Under the pieces are notes generated by a model. The model was not told the origin of the DNA. It saw only the letters and a program-made list of their open reading frames with translations, and searched no databases. From assembly GCF_037137055.1 (NCBI RefSeq), contig NZ_JBBBNY010000001.1, positions 124,001 through 188,000 on the forward strand: a stretch of 64,000 nucleotides of DNA. Reading direction: 5' to 3'. The position numbers were made by a program, and so were the translations under genes. The stretch comes from Frateuria_A yonginensis. Its GTDB lineage: Bacteria > Pseudomonadota > Gammaproteobacteria > Xanthomonadales > Rhodanobacteraceae. The number at the start of each line of letters is the position of its first letter. Position 1 is the stretch's first letter. Positions 35,803-44,634 of the stretch are shown in pieces.

Positions 35803-36468
35803 TCAGCCCAGGCGCAGGGTGAGCCACTGGCGCAGGTCGGCGATCTCCTCGGCGCATACCGCGTGGGCCATTGGATAGGTGTGCCAGTCGACCGCGTAGC
35901 CCAGTTCCTCCAGCCACAGACGCGAGTCGAGCCCGCGCTGCAGCACCACCACGGGGTCGGCACTGCCGTGGCCCCAGAACAGCGGCACCTGCGCATTGGC
36001 GGCGCTGCGCTCGGACGCCAGGGTGGCGGCGATCGGCAGATAGGTGGACAGCGCGACGATGCCGGCCAGCGGCTGCGCATGGCGCAGGCCCGCGGCCAGC
36101 GCGACCGCCCCGCCCTGCGAGAACCCGGCCAGCACGATCCGCTCGCCGGGGACGCCGCGCTCGTGCTCGCGGGCGATCAGCGCCTCCACCGCCTGGATGG
36201 AGCGGCGGATGCCCGCCTCGTCCTGCGGCGCGCGCACGTCGAAGCCGTGGATGTCGTACCAGGCGCGCATCGGCATCCCGCCGTTGATGCTGACCGGCTG
36301 CACCGGCGCGTGCGGAAACACGAAGCGCAGCGGCGGCCAGCCCGGGTCGACCAGCTCCGGCACGATCGGCGCGAAGTCGTTGCCGTCCGCGCCCAGGCCG
36401 TGCAGCCAGATCACGCTGTGGCGGGGAGCGGGGCCGGTGTCGCGTTCGACGGTGGGGAGCGGGTGCAT
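35803..36468 (-). CDS. Alpha/beta-hydrolase carboxylesterase (phospholipase/carboxylesterase family)
   Basis: A 221-residue cytoplasmic esterase. Oxyanion segment WLHGLGADGNDF, nucleophile Ser117 in GFSQGGAV, Asp171 in GHGSADPVV and His202 in MAHAV make a complete triad at the spacing of the PA3859/acyl-protein thioesterase group. Length is normal. It stands 97 bases upstream of the algZ start on the same strand. Confidence 0.92.
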   Translation of the reverse strand: MHPLPTVERDTGPAPRHSVIWLHGLGADGNDFAPIVPELVDPGWPPLRFVFPHAPVQPVSINGGMPMRAWYDIHGFDVRAPQDEAGIRRSIQAVEALIAREHERGVPGERIVLAGFSQGGAVALAAGLRHAQPLAGIVALSTYLPIAATLASERSAANAQVPLFWGHGSADPVVVLQRGLDSRLWLEELGYAVDWHTYPMAHAVCAEEIADLRQWLTLRLG

Positions 36469-36564
36469 CGGGGACCTGGGCTGCCGGTAGGGGCCTACAG
36501 TCTCGCCGATGCCGGGCGACCGCCGCCAGCCGGGATCCCCCCGGCGCTTGCCGATACCCGCGCC

Positions 36565-37215
36565 TCACGCCGCTTGTGTCGCACCCCGGTGCGCAAGCGC
36601 GCGCTGGTGCGAGGCGTGGATGGTGTCGCGCTCGGGCACCGTGCCCGCGGCCAGGTGGCGCAGCCATGCCTCGGTGCTCAGCACGGCGGCGTAGCGCGAT
36701 TGCTGCACCACCGCGAACACGCGGTGGATCTCCTCGGCGCTGGCGATCCCGGCACGGTTGGCGTACGGCACGCTGCCGGCGGCGTCGGCGAGGAATTCCA
36801 CCTGCAGGCCGGCGTCGAAGGCGTGCTTGACGGTGGTGTCGTCGCAGTTGTGCGTCATGTAGCCGGCGACCGCGAGCGTGTCGATCGCGCGTGCGGCCAG
36901 CCAGGCGCCGAGGTCGGTGCCGGCGAAGGCGCTGGGCAGGGTCTTGCGCAGGTAGTGCTCCCGCGGGCGGCTGGCCACCACCTCGTGCAGTTCCCACATG
37001 GGCGTGCCGGTGGCGAACAATGGCGCATCGGCTGGCGCGCATTGCTGCACGACGATCACCGGCACGCCGGCGGCATGGGCACCGTCGATCGCCCGGCCGA
37101 TGTTGTGCAGCGACTCGGCCAGCGGCGGGTATTCGATGCGCAGCCCGCCGGTGACGTACTCGTTCTGCACGTCGATCACGACCAGGGCACGGCGGGGGTT
37201 CGCGGGCGTGTTCAT
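36565..37215 (-). CDS. Isochorismatase-family cysteine hydrolase
   Basis: A 216-residue hydrolase. The triad is visible: Asp15 in VVIDVQNEY, Lys91 in LRKTLPSAF and Cys124 in GYMTHNCDDTT, with the usual cis-peptide region before the Cys. Family members cleave amides or vinyl ethers such as nicotinamide or isochorismate; the substrate here is not known. It is divergent from the broken AraC-type regulator at 37334, a pairing common for this family, and may once have been its target. Confidence 0.9.
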   Translation of the reverse strand: MNTPANPRRALVVIDVQNEYVTGGLRIEYPPLAESLHNIGRAIDGAHAAGVPVIVVQQCAPADAPLFATGTPMWELHEVVASRPREHYLRKTLPSAFAGTDLGAWLAARAIDTLAVAGYMTHNCDDTTVKHAFDAGLQVEFLADAAGSVPYANRAGIASAEEIHRVFAVVQQSRYAAVLSTEAWLRHLAAGTVPERDTIHASHQRALAHRGATQAA

Positions 37216-37333
37216 GACGATCTCCTCGAAACGTGGGGGAGGGCGTACTGTGGGCGGCGCACGTGCTCGCGACGAGTGGCCCGGTTGCCACATTTGGCTA
37301 GAATCGGGCCAACCGCGACGGGAGAGACGCAAC

Positions 37334-38289
37334 GTGCCGGACAGACCGCGTGTGGCGATCGTGGCGCTGGACCAGATGCCGCCCTTCCACCTCGCCGTTC
37401 CCTGCGGCGTGTTCGGCGAGGCGGCCGGTGGCGAACCGCTCTTCGACGTGCGCGTATGTGCGGGCGAGCCGGGCGAGCTGCGCACGCGGGCCGGCTTCAG
37501 TATCGGCACGCGGCCGTCGAGCAACCCCGCATCGGCCAGCGCGAAGGCGCCCACGCACAGGCCGACCATGATCGCGCCCCGCCGGTGCGCGCGGCGCAGC
37601 GCAGCCAGCACGGGCGCCGGCGCCGCACGCTGCGGATCGCGCCAGGACGGCACCACCACCAGATCGGCGCCGTCCAACCCGCGCAGGCCGTACCCCGCCG
37701 CGCCACCACCCACTGGCACTGGGCGGAGGTGTTCGCCGCGCGGTTTCCGCAGGTGCGGCTGGACCCGGGCGTGCTCTACGTGGACGAAGGCCAGGTCGTG
37801 ACCTCGGCGGGAACCGCCGCCGGCATCGATTGCTGCCTGCACCTGGTGCGGCGCCTGCACGGGGCGGAGGCGGCCAACCGTGTCGCCCGGCGCCTGGTGG
37901 TGCCCCCGCACCGACAGGGCAGCCAGGCACAGTACATCGAGCAGCCGGTGCCGGTCCGGTCCACGGAGGGCCCGCTGACACGCACGCTGGCCTGGGCCCT
38001 GCGCCATCTCGACCAGCCGCTCGGCCTGGACCGGCTGGCGGAGCACGCCGCGATGAGCCGGCGCAGCTTCACCCGCCACTTCCGCAAGCATACCGGCACC
38101 ACCGTGGGCCGTTGGCTGGCGGCCCAGCGGCTGGCCCTCGCCCAGCGCCTGCTCGAGACCAGCCGGCTACCGATCGAGCGCGTCGCCGAGCGCGCCGGCT
38201 TCGGAACACCGCTCTCGCTGCGACAGCATTTCGCGGCCACGCTGCATACCACGCCCTCGGCCTACCGGCGCGCGTTCCGCCAGCGCTGA
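37334..38289 (+). pseudogene. FtrA-like AraC regulator disrupted by an internal inversion
   Basis: A regulator with a DJ-1/PfpI-like (GATase1) domain and a C-terminal AraC helix-turn-helix domain, in three pieces. Piece 1 (37334-37513, GTG start after GGAGAG) encodes VAIVALDQMPPFHLAVPCGVFGEA to AGFSIGTR on the plus strand. Piece 2 (37514-37692, 179 bases) encodes the expected middle part only on the minus strand: GLDGADLVVVPSW to GLCVGAFALADAGLLDG. Piece 3 (about 37693-38289) returns to the plus strand in another frame: ATTHWHWAEVFAARFPQVRL, then the AraC domain with MSRRSFTRHFRKHTGTTVGRWL. The sum, about 317 residues, is the family's length. Turned back, the segment fits, but about two bases remain over at the right junction. 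As it stands no full protein can be made. An assembly error must be considered. Confidence 0.85.
37514..37692 (-). other. Inverted segment inside the FtrA-like gene
   Basis: This 179-base block carries the middle of the DJ-1/PfpI-like domain in the wrong orientation. The 6-base inverted repeats CGCGGC (37509-37514) and GCCGCG (37697-37702) sit at its ends. The minus-strand reading is free of stops and fits the family across the whole block, while the plus-strand reading through it is unlike the family. Confidence 0.82.
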
Positions 38290-38337
38290 CGCCACGCTCG
38301 CGGGACTTCCGGCGCTTGCGGCCGAGGCCGGCTCGGC

Positions 38338-38343
38338 TATGCT
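38338..38343 (+). promoter_or_regulatory. Possible minus-10 box of the S9 peptidase gene
   Basis: TATGCT lies 29 bases before the ATG at 38372, with GGAG at about 38362 serving as ribosome site. No clear minus-35 box was seen in the GC-rich DNA before it. Confidence 0.3.
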
Positions 38344-38371
38344 CGGGAGCTTTGCCACTGCGGAGCGCCTC

Positions 38372-40792
38372 ATGCGTCGACTTCTCCTGGCCGGCCTGGC
38401 CGCCTTCACCGCGCTGCCGGCCCTGGCGGCCGCGCCCGCCGCGCCGCTGGACCTGGAAACGATCATGGCCAACCCCGACTGGATCGGGCACGCGGTGGAG
38501 TCGCCGTACTGGAGCGTGGATGGCCGTGCGATCTACTACCGGCTCAAGCGCGACGGCAGCGAGGTGCGCGACCTGTACCGGGTGGACCCCGCGGAGGGGC
38601 GCAGCGTGAAGCTCGATCCGGCTGCACGGGCGCAGGCCGACGGCCCGGCGGTGTACGACCGCCACCACCGCTACGCCGCCTTCGTGCGCCATGGCGACGT
38701 GTTCCTGCGCACGCTGGCGGACGGGCGCACCGTGCAGGTGACGCAGACGGCGGTGGAGGAGTCGGCGCCGCAGTTCTCCGCCGATGGACGCGCGCTGCAG
38801 TTCCGCGCGGGCGAGGACTGGTACAGCTACGACCTGGCCCGCGGCGTAAGCGCACCAGTGGCCGTGCTGAAGTTCGAGGACGACCCGCAGGCCAAGCCCA
38901 CCGACGCGCTGGAGGACGAACAGCTGGAGCTGTTCTCCACCCTGCGTCGGCTCGAGGCCGACAAGGAAGCCGCGCGCGCCGACGCGAAAGCGCTGGCGGC
39001 CGCCGATCCGGGGCGCATGCCGGAACCGTTCTGGCTGGGCGACAAGATCGTCGCGGTGGACACCGAGCTGTCGCCCGACGGACGCTGGCTGTTGCTGGTG
39101 ACGCGGCCCAAGTCCTACGACGCCGGCCGCCACCCCAAGGTCACCCACTACGTCAGTGATTCGGGCTACGCCGAGGGCGAGGACACGCGCGTCTACGTCG
39201 GCCGCAACCCGCCCGCGACGCAGTCGCTGCTGCTGCTCGACCTGCGCGAGCACAAGCGCTACGACCTGCCGATCGACGGCCTGCCCGGGATCGAGGACGA
39301 TCCACTCGCCACGCTGCGCGCACAGACCGTGGCGGCGCTGAAGAAGGCGGGCAAGGCCGACCAGGCCAAGGCGCTGCAGGCGCCGAAGCTGCGCCCGGTG
39401 CGCATCGTCTCCGACGCCGAGGACGGCGGTGGCGGCGGCATCGTGTGGAGCGAGGACGGCAGGAACCTGGCGATCCAGCTGCGCGCGATCGACAACAAGG
39501 ACCGCTGGATCGCCAGCGTCGACTTCGCCCGCCACGCACTGGTGCCGCAGCACCGCCTGCACGACGAAGCGTGGATCAACTGGAACTTCAACGACTTGGG
39601 CTGGCTCAAGGACGGCCGCACGCTGTGGTACCTGTCCGAGGAGAGCGGCTTCTCGCAGCTTTACCTCAAGCCGCTGGACGGCAAGGCGAAGGCGCTGACC
39701 GCCGGCCGGTTCGAGGTCAGCCATCCGCAGCTGTCCGAGGACGGCCGCTGGTTCTACCTGCGCGCCAACCGGACCGCGCCCTACAGCTACGACGTCTACC
39801 GCGTGCCCAGCAGCGGCGGCGAGCTGACCCGCGTGACGCAGTACCAGGGCATGGACGAGTTCGCACTGTCGCCGGACGGCGAGCGGCTCTGGGTGCTGCA
39901 TTCCTCGCCGTACATGCTGTCGCAGCTGGCGGTGCAGCCGGCCGCCGGCGGTACGCCGCGCGAACTGACGAACACCATGAAACCCGCCTTCGCCGCGCAC
40001 GACTGGATCCAGCCCAGGATCGTGCAGGTGCCCTCCTCGCACGGCGCGGGCACCATCTACGCCAAGTACTACGGCCCGGCGGACGAGGGTGCGACGCTGC
40101 GGCCGGCGGTGCTCTTCGTGCACGGCGCGGGCTACACCCAGAACGTGGACCTGTCCTGGACCTACTACTTCCGCGAGCAGATGTTCCACAACCTGCTGGT
40201 GCAGAAGGGCTACGTGGTACTGGACATGGACTACCGCGCCTCCGAGGGCTACGGCCGCGACTGGCGCACGGCGATCTACCGCCAGATGGGCCATCCGGAG
40301 CTGGAGGACCTGCTCGACGGCAAGGCCTGGCTGGTCCGGAACCACCACGTCGACCCGAAGCGCGTGGGCATCTACGGCGGCAGCTACGGCGGCTTCATGA
40401 CCGAGATGGCGCTGCTGCGCGCCCCTGGCGAGTTCGCGGCCGGTGCGGCGCTGCGTCCGGTCAGCGACTGGCGCCTGTACAACCACGAGTACACCTCGAA
40501 CATCCTCAATGCGCCGCAGCTCGACCCGCAGGCCTACGAGACGAGTTCGCCGATCTACTACGCCGACAAGCTGGCCGACCCGCTGCTGATCGAGCACGGC
40601 CTGATCGACGACAACGTGCTGGCCGAGGACTCGATCCGCCTGTACCAGCGCTTCATCGAGCTGCACAAGAAGAACTTCTGGATGTCGCTGTACCCGATGG
40701 AGCGGCACGGCTTCGTCCACGCCGACTCCTGGTACGACGAATACCGGCGCATCGACGAGCTGTTCGACACCTACGTCAAGCCGGCCAGGTAA
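38372..40792 (+). CDS. S9 family serine peptidase (dipeptidyl-peptidase-IV-like), exported
   Basis: An 806-residue exported peptidase. Signal peptide to about residue 20 (LLLAGLAAFTALPALAAA), then a long beta-propeller region with repeated WS.DGR-type blades, then an alpha/beta-hydrolase domain with the catalytic Ser671 in GGSYGG, Asp746 or 747 in HGLIDDN and His779 in ERHGF. This is the S9B/DPP-IV layout; it probably removes dipeptides in the periplasm. I placed the start at 38372, since the upstream in-frame ATG at 38339 would bury the signal peptide. Confidence 0.92.
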   Translation: MRRLLLAGLAAFTALPALAAAPAAPLDLETIMANPDWIGHAVESPYWSVDGRAIYYRLKRDGSEVRDLYRVDPAEGRSVKLDPAARAQADGPAVYDRHHRYAAFVRHGDVFLRTLADGRTVQVTQTAVEESAPQFSADGRALQFRAGEDWYSYDLARGVSAPVAVLKFEDDPQAKPTDALEDEQLELFSTLRRLEADKEAARADAKALAAADPGRMPEPFWLGDKIVAVDTELSPDGRWLLLVTRPKSYDAGRHPKVTHYVSDSGYAEGEDTRVYVGRNPPATQSLLLLDLREHKRYDLPIDGLPGIEDDPLATLRAQTVAALKKAGKADQAKALQAPKLRPVRIVSDAEDGGGGGIVWSEDGRNLAIQLRAIDNKDRWIASVDFARHALVPQHRLHDEAWINWNFNDLGWLKDGRTLWYLSEESGFSQLYLKPLDGKAKALTAGRFEVSHPQLSEDGRWFYLRANRTAPYSYDVYRVPSSGGELTRVTQYQGMDEFALSPDGERLWVLHSSPYMLSQLAVQPAAGGTPRELTNTMKPAFAAHDWIQPRIVQVPSSHGAGTIYAKYYGPADEGATLRPAVLFVHGAGYTQNVDLSWTYYFREQMFHNLLVQKGYVVLDMDYRASEGYGRDWRTAIYRQMGHPELEDLLDGKAWLVRNHHVDPKRVGIYGGSYGGFMTEMALLRAPGEFAAGAALRPVSDWRLYNHEYTSNILNAPQLDPQAYETSSPIYYADKLADPLLIEHGLIDDNVLAEDSIRLYQRFIELHKKNFWMSLYPMERHGFVHADSWYDEYRRIDELFDTYVKPAR

Positions 40793-40841
40793 GCGCACTC
40801 CGGCGGTGGCCGCGCGTACCGGCGGCCGCCGGCGGCGGGCC

Positions 40842-41204
40842 TCAGCCCCAGGTTGCGACCAGCAGCAGCACGAAGCCGGTCACCGCCACCAGCGCATGCA
40901 CCAGCACCATCCACTTGGGCAGCGGCAGGTGGTTCCAGTGATAGCCCAGGTTGAGCACGATGCCGCCGGCGGCCGCCAGCAGGAACAGCAGCAGCCCCAG
41001 CTGCGCCATGCCGGGCAGGCCGACGGTGAAGTAGTCGTAGACCAGCAGGGTGACGGCGGCGCCGGCGATGAAGCCGTGCGCCATCGCCAGCCAGGTCGGC
41101 GGATGCGGCTTGCCGGCGAAGCGGATGCCGGCCATCACCAGTCCACCCAGGGCCGCGAGCGCCAGCAGCACCGCCGCGGTGCGCATGCTGAGCATCGGTT
41201 CCAT
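40842..41204 (-). CDS. Small four-segment membrane protein, unknown
   Basis: A 120-residue protein with four hydrophobic segments, starting MEPMLSMRTAAVLLALAALG. Short polar loops hold KPHPPTW and HWNHLPLPKW. I do not recognise a family. The overall character (small, histidines near membrane ends) resembles small inner-membrane proteins seen next to redox genes, but nothing around it supports that. A ribosome site GGAGG lies upstream of the ATG. Confidence 0.6.
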   Translation of the reverse strand: MEPMLSMRTAAVLLALAALGGLVMAGIRFAGKPHPPTWLAMAHGFIAGAAVTLLVYDYFTVGLPGMAQLGLLLFLLAAAGGIVLNLGYHWNHLPLPKWMVLVHALVAVTGFVLLLVATWG

Positions 41205-41274
41205 GGTTCACCTCCGGTGTGGAAAACCGTCCGGATGGTCGATCCGCCGGCGTGATGCCGGTGTCAGCCGGCGG

Positions 41275-42129
41275 TCAGGCGGGCTCGGCTTTGCGCTCGA
41301 CCAGCTCGGTCATGCGCTCGAAGCAGGCCTGGGAGGCGGCGTCCACCGGCACGAAGAAGAACACCGTGGCCCCGTCCGCCTGGCCGTCGCGGATCGGCAG
41401 GCGGGTCGAATGCACGCGGAAATGGCCCAGCCTGGCGTCGTACAGGGGCAGCTCCAGCGCCGCCAGCGGCGCGGTTTCCTGCTGCTCCCACAGTCCGGCG
41501 AACTCGGCGCTGGTCTGCACCAGCGCCTCGACCAGCGCGTCGAAGCGCGGGTCGTCCGGATGGGCGGCGTGGCTCATGCGGAAGATCGCCACCAGGTTGG
41601 CCGCGCTGCGCATGAAGTTCGGTTGGTACAGCACCCGCCGGGGCGGATGCATGAAGGCGTTCCAGACGTGGTTGCGCGCGAACGGCCCGCGCACCGCCTC
41701 GAAGTCGAACAGGAAATCGGCGTAGCGGTTGTAGGCGAGCAGGTCGAACAGCGGATCCAGCACGAAGCCGGGTCCACGGTAGCGCTCGAGCATGCCGCGG
41801 ATCGGTGCGGGTACCTCGATCCGCGCGGGCGCCGGTTCCGGTCGCGCCAGTCCGGCCAGCGCGAACAGGTAGGCCTCGTCGCTGGGCGAGAGCATCAGCG
41901 CGCGGGCGATGCGCGCCAGCGCAGCCGCCGAGACGTTGATCTGGCGCCCCTGCTCGAGCCACGTGTACCAGGTGAGCCCGACGTCGGCCAGCACCGCCAC
42001 CTCCTCGCGGCGCAGGCCGGGCGTCAGCCGTCGTTGCCCGCGCGGCAGGCCGACCGCCTCCGGCGCCAACGCAGCGCGACGCGCGCGCAGGAACGCCTTC
42101 AGCTCGGAGCGTTGCATCCGTGTGCTCAT
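41275..42129 (-). CDS. XRE-type regulator with MmyB-like ligand-binding domain
   Basis: A 284-residue regulator. N-terminal helix-turn-helix (LRREEVAVLADVGLTWYTWLEQGRQ), then the MmyB-like PAS-type domain with YNRYADFLF, and later LRMS-like and HSTRLPIRDG segments that are typical of the large actinobacterial and proteobacterial MmyB-like family. In this family the second domain is thought to bind a fatty acid. Its divergent neighbour is a small gene of unknown role at 42329. The start at 42129 was preferred over 42117, both are possible. Confidence 0.88.
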   Translation of the reverse strand: MSTRMQRSELKAFLRARRAALAPEAVGLPRGQRRLTPGLRREEVAVLADVGLTWYTWLEQGRQINVSAAALARIARALMLSPSDEAYLFALAGLARPEPAPARIEVPAPIRGMLERYRGPGFVLDPLFDLLAYNRYADFLFDFEAVRGPFARNHVWNAFMHPPRRVLYQPNFMRSAANLVAIFRMSHAAHPDDPRFDALVEALVQTSAEFAGLWEQQETAPLAALELPLYDARLGHFRVHSTRLPIRDGQADGATVFFFVPVDAASQACFERMTELVERKAEPA

Positions 42130-42328
42130 GCCAGGGCCGCAAGCCAGGGGTGGTAGTGGGGGTACCAGCAGTGCCGATTGCCTGCCCATGGTAACCGCGG
42201 CGCCCTAGCCTTGCAGGCCGGCCCCGCGCTGCGGGTCGCCGCGGACGCCCCATCCGCCGGCCGCACCGGACGCTGTCACGTCCCCACCGCGCACCGCGTC
42301 CTCGGCTGTAAAGCCCCAGGAGATCGGC

Positions 42329-42574
42329 ATGTCGCTCACTGCTCCGCCCGTCGCGCCGGACACCGACGCGCTCATCGACTTCGTCGTGCATGCCCAGCTG
42401 ATGCTGGACCCGGCCACCCCCGAGCCGCTGCGCTGCCAGGCCGAACCGCGCCTGCTGGCGCTGCTGCCCACGCTGCAGGCGCTGGGCGTGTTCGACCTGT
42501 TTGCCATCCGCGACCCGGCGCTGGCGGCGCTGGTGCGCGACGAACTGGCCGCACGGCAGACGCGCACCGCGTGA
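42329..42574 (+). CDS. Small hypothetical protein (81 residues)
   Basis: An 81-residue, acidic and leucine-rich protein with a good AGGAG ribosome site (about 42311-42315) before the ATG. It has no signal peptide or membrane segment and no family I know. It sits between the divergent XRE regulator and the MarR gene. The sequence is protein-like over its length and does not overlap any other gene, so I think it is real. Confidence 0.5.
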   Translation: MSLTAPPVAPDTDALIDFVVHAQLMLDPATPEPLRCQAEPRLLALLPTLQALGVFDLFAIRDPALAALVRDELAARQTRTA

Positions 42575-42603
42575 CCCTTGCCAGGGCAATGGTGTCCCTG
42601 CGA

Positions 42604-42623
42604 ATATTTGCCTTGACAAATAT
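42604..42623. promoter_or_regulatory. MarR-type operator upstream of the efflux operon
   Basis: ATATTTG-CCTTGA-CAAATAT is a perfect inverted repeat with 7-base arms. It is AT-rich in a GC-rich genome and overlaps the minus-35 box of the promoter next to it. A second, shorter palindrome (CAAAT-ATC-ATTTG, 42617-42629) overlaps it. This is the expected site for autorepression by the MarR protein encoded just downstream. Confidence 0.75.
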
Positions 42624-42640
42624 CATTTGGGCAATAGAAT
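42613..42640 (+). promoter_or_regulatory. Sigma-70 promoter of the marR-emr operon
   Basis: TTGACA (42613-42618) and TAGAAT (42635-42640) are 16 bases apart, a near-consensus housekeeping promoter. The marR ATG follows eight bases after the minus-10 box, so the transcript has almost no leader. The operator covers the minus-35 box. Confidence 0.75.
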
Positions 42641-42647
42641 ACGCGGC

Positions 42648-43106
42648 ATGGATACTCGTTCGCCCGCCCCCGCGACACCCCAGGAAAGCCTGGGCGTGCT
42701 GCTCGGCCTGGTGCGCTCGGAAATCGTGCGCGCCATGGAGGCCGAGCTCGCCGCGCTGGGAGTGGAGCTGCGCTTCACCCAGTTCCTGATACTCAAGCGG
42801 CTGGCCCGCCTGGGCCCGATGTCCGCCTCGGAACTGGCCCGCGCGGTCGAGCTCGACGGCGGCGCGATGACGCGCCAGCTCGACCAGCTCGAGGGCAAGG
42901 GCTACCTGCGCCGCTGCCCCCACGAGCAGGACCGCCGCGCGCTGCGCATCGAGCTGACCGAGCAGGGCGCGGCCCTGTGGCAGCAACTCACCGACTGCAA
43001 CGACCGCGTGCTGGAAGCGGCCCAGCGCTCGCTGAGCGAGACCGAGCGCCGCCGCCTGCACGACTACCTGACGCGCGTGCTCGACGCGCTGCGCGCCAAA
43101 GACTGA
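42648..43106 (+). CDS. MarR family transcriptional regulator of the Emr pump
   Basis: A 152-residue winged helix-turn-helix repressor: LRFTQFLILKRLARLGPMSASELARAVELDGGAMTRQLDQLEGKGYLRR and the wing CPHEQDRRALRIELTEQG are the normal MarR motifs. It precedes the outer-membrane, adaptor and transporter genes of an Emr-type pump on the same strand, as emrR does in E. coli, and probably represses them until a toxic ligand binds. The ATG at 42648 follows the promoter closely. Confidence 0.93.
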   Translation: MDTRSPAPATPQESLGVLLGLVRSEIVRAMEAELAALGVELRFTQFLILKRLARLGPMSASELARAVELDGGAMTRQLDQLEGKGYLRRCPHEQDRRALRIELTEQGAALWQQLTDCNDRVLEAAQRSLSETERRRLHDYLTRVLDALRAKD

Positions 43107-43127
43107 CCCCACCCGGAAGCCCACATC

Positions 43128-44624
43128 ATGCGTCTGCAATTCCTTGCGGCGGCCACCGCACTGACTCTCGTCCTGGCCGGTTGCGCGAGCAGCGGCGGCC
43201 TGCATCCGGACGGCACGCCGCTCGAGCCATCGGCGTTGAAAGCCCAGCGCAGCCTGGCGGGGCAGGCGCTCACGCCGGCGGCCTGGCCGGCGCAGAACTG
43301 GTGGACCGGACTGGACGATCCGCAGCTCGACGCGCTGATCGACGAGGCGCTGGCGGGCAACCCGGGGCTGGCCGTCGTCGATGCGCGCGCCCGCACGGCA
43401 CAGGCCGCGGCGGGCGTGGCCGACGCCGCGCGCCGCCCGCAGCTCGGCCTGGGTGCCAGCGTGGCCGGCGCCAAGCCGCCGTCCGGACTGCTCGGCGACA
43501 AGGCACATTTCTCCGTCGCCAAGTTCGGCTACCTCAGCTTCGACTGGGGCCCGGACCCGTGGGGCGGCAAGCGTGCCGCCTGGGAGGCGGTGCTGGGCCA
43601 GGCCCGCGCCGCCGAGGTCGAGGCGCGTGCGGCGCGCATCGAGCTCTCGACCAACGTGGCCCGCGCCTATGTGCAGCTGGGCTACGCCTGGACCCAGCAC
43701 GACCTGGCCCAGGCCGAACTCGAGCGCGCCCGCAAGGCGCGCGAGCTCACCGCGCAGCGGGTGCGCGCCGGGCTGGACAGCCAGCTGCAGCTCAAGCAGG
43801 GCGACGCCGAGGTGGCCAGCGCCGAACAGCAGCTCGCGGTCGCGCGGCGCGCCATCGACGCGGCACGCACGGCGTTGTCGGTGCTGCTCGGCAAGGGGCC
43901 CGACCGCGGGCTGGACATCGCCCGCCCGCAACCGCTCGCGCCGCAGGCGCTGGCGGTCCCGGCCGACCTGCCGGTGGAACTGCTCGGCCACCGCGCCGAC
44001 CTGGTCGCCGCGCGCTGGCGCGTGGAGGCCGCCGGGCGCGACATCGCCGCGGCCAGGACCGAGTTCCTGCCCAACGTGAAGCTCGGCGCCATGGCCGGCC
44101 TGCTCGCCATGGGCGGCAACCCGCTGCTGCGCGCGTCCTCGCTGTTCTACCAGGTCGGCCCCTCGCTGAGCCTGCCCATCTTCGACGGCGGCCGGCTGCG
44201 CGCCAATCTCGCCGGCAAGGACGCGCAGTACGACCTGGCGGTGGCGCAGTACAACCAGACGCTGGTCGGCGCCCTCAACGAGGTGGCCGACGACTATGCC
44301 GCGCAGCAGTCGCTGGCCGAGCAGGTCGCGGCGCAGCAGCGCGCGCTGGATGCCGCCCACGATGCCTGGCGACTGGCCGAGCAGCGCTACCGCGCCGGCG
44401 TCGGCAGCTACCTGGAGGCGCTCAGCGTACGCCAGCAGCTGCTGGTCGCCGAACAGCGCATGGCGGCGCTCAAGGCGCAGCAGGTCGACCTCTCCGTGCA
44501 GCTGATCCAGGCCCTGGGCGGTGGCTACCGCCCGGAAAACCAGGCATCCAGCGGCGGCTATCGCCCCGAGGCCGCGACCGGCCCGCAGGCCGCCTCCTCC
44601 CCGTCCACCCCCGCACATTCCTGA
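43128..44624 (+). CDS. NodT-family outer-membrane efflux lipoprotein
   Basis: A 498-residue outer-membrane channel of the TolC/NodT type. Lipoprotein signal with lipobox LAGC (Cys19). WWTGLDDPQLDALIDEAL and the two repeated coiled-coil segments with VARAYVQLGYAW and LQLKQGDAEVASAEQQL are typical. The tail after residue 460 is rich in Gly, Tyr, Pro and Ala and includes a repeated GGYRPE motif. It lies 21 bases after marR and 10 bases before the adaptor gene in one operon. Confidence 0.93.
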   Translation: MRLQFLAAATALTLVLAGCASSGGLHPDGTPLEPSALKAQRSLAGQALTPAAWPAQNWWTGLDDPQLDALIDEALAGNPGLAVVDARARTAQAAAGVADAARRPQLGLGASVAGAKPPSGLLGDKAHFSVAKFGYLSFDWGPDPWGGKRAAWEAVLGQARAAEVEARAARIELSTNVARAYVQLGYAWTQHDLAQAELERARKARELTAQRVRAGLDSQLQLKQGDAEVASAEQQLAVARRAIDAARTALSVLLGKGPDRGLDIARPQPLAPQALAVPADLPVELLGHRADLVAARWRVEAAGRDIAAARTEFLPNVKLGAMAGLLAMGGNPLLRASSLFYQVGPSLSLPIFDGGRLRANLAGKDAQYDLAVAQYNQTLVGALNEVADDYAAQQSLAEQVAAQQRALDAAHDAWRLAEQRYRAGVGSYLEALSVRQQLLVAEQRMAALKAQQVDLSVQLIQALGGGYRPENQASSGGYRPEAATGPQAASSPSTPAHS

Positions 44625-44634
44625 AGGCGCATCC

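Noticed and set aside
37298..38091. Reading the inverted block and its surroundings as a separate minus-strand gene
   Set aside because: Only the 179 bases of the block read like protein on the minus strand; on both sides the minus-strand translation is meaningless while the plus strand continues the regulator. An inversion explains this better.
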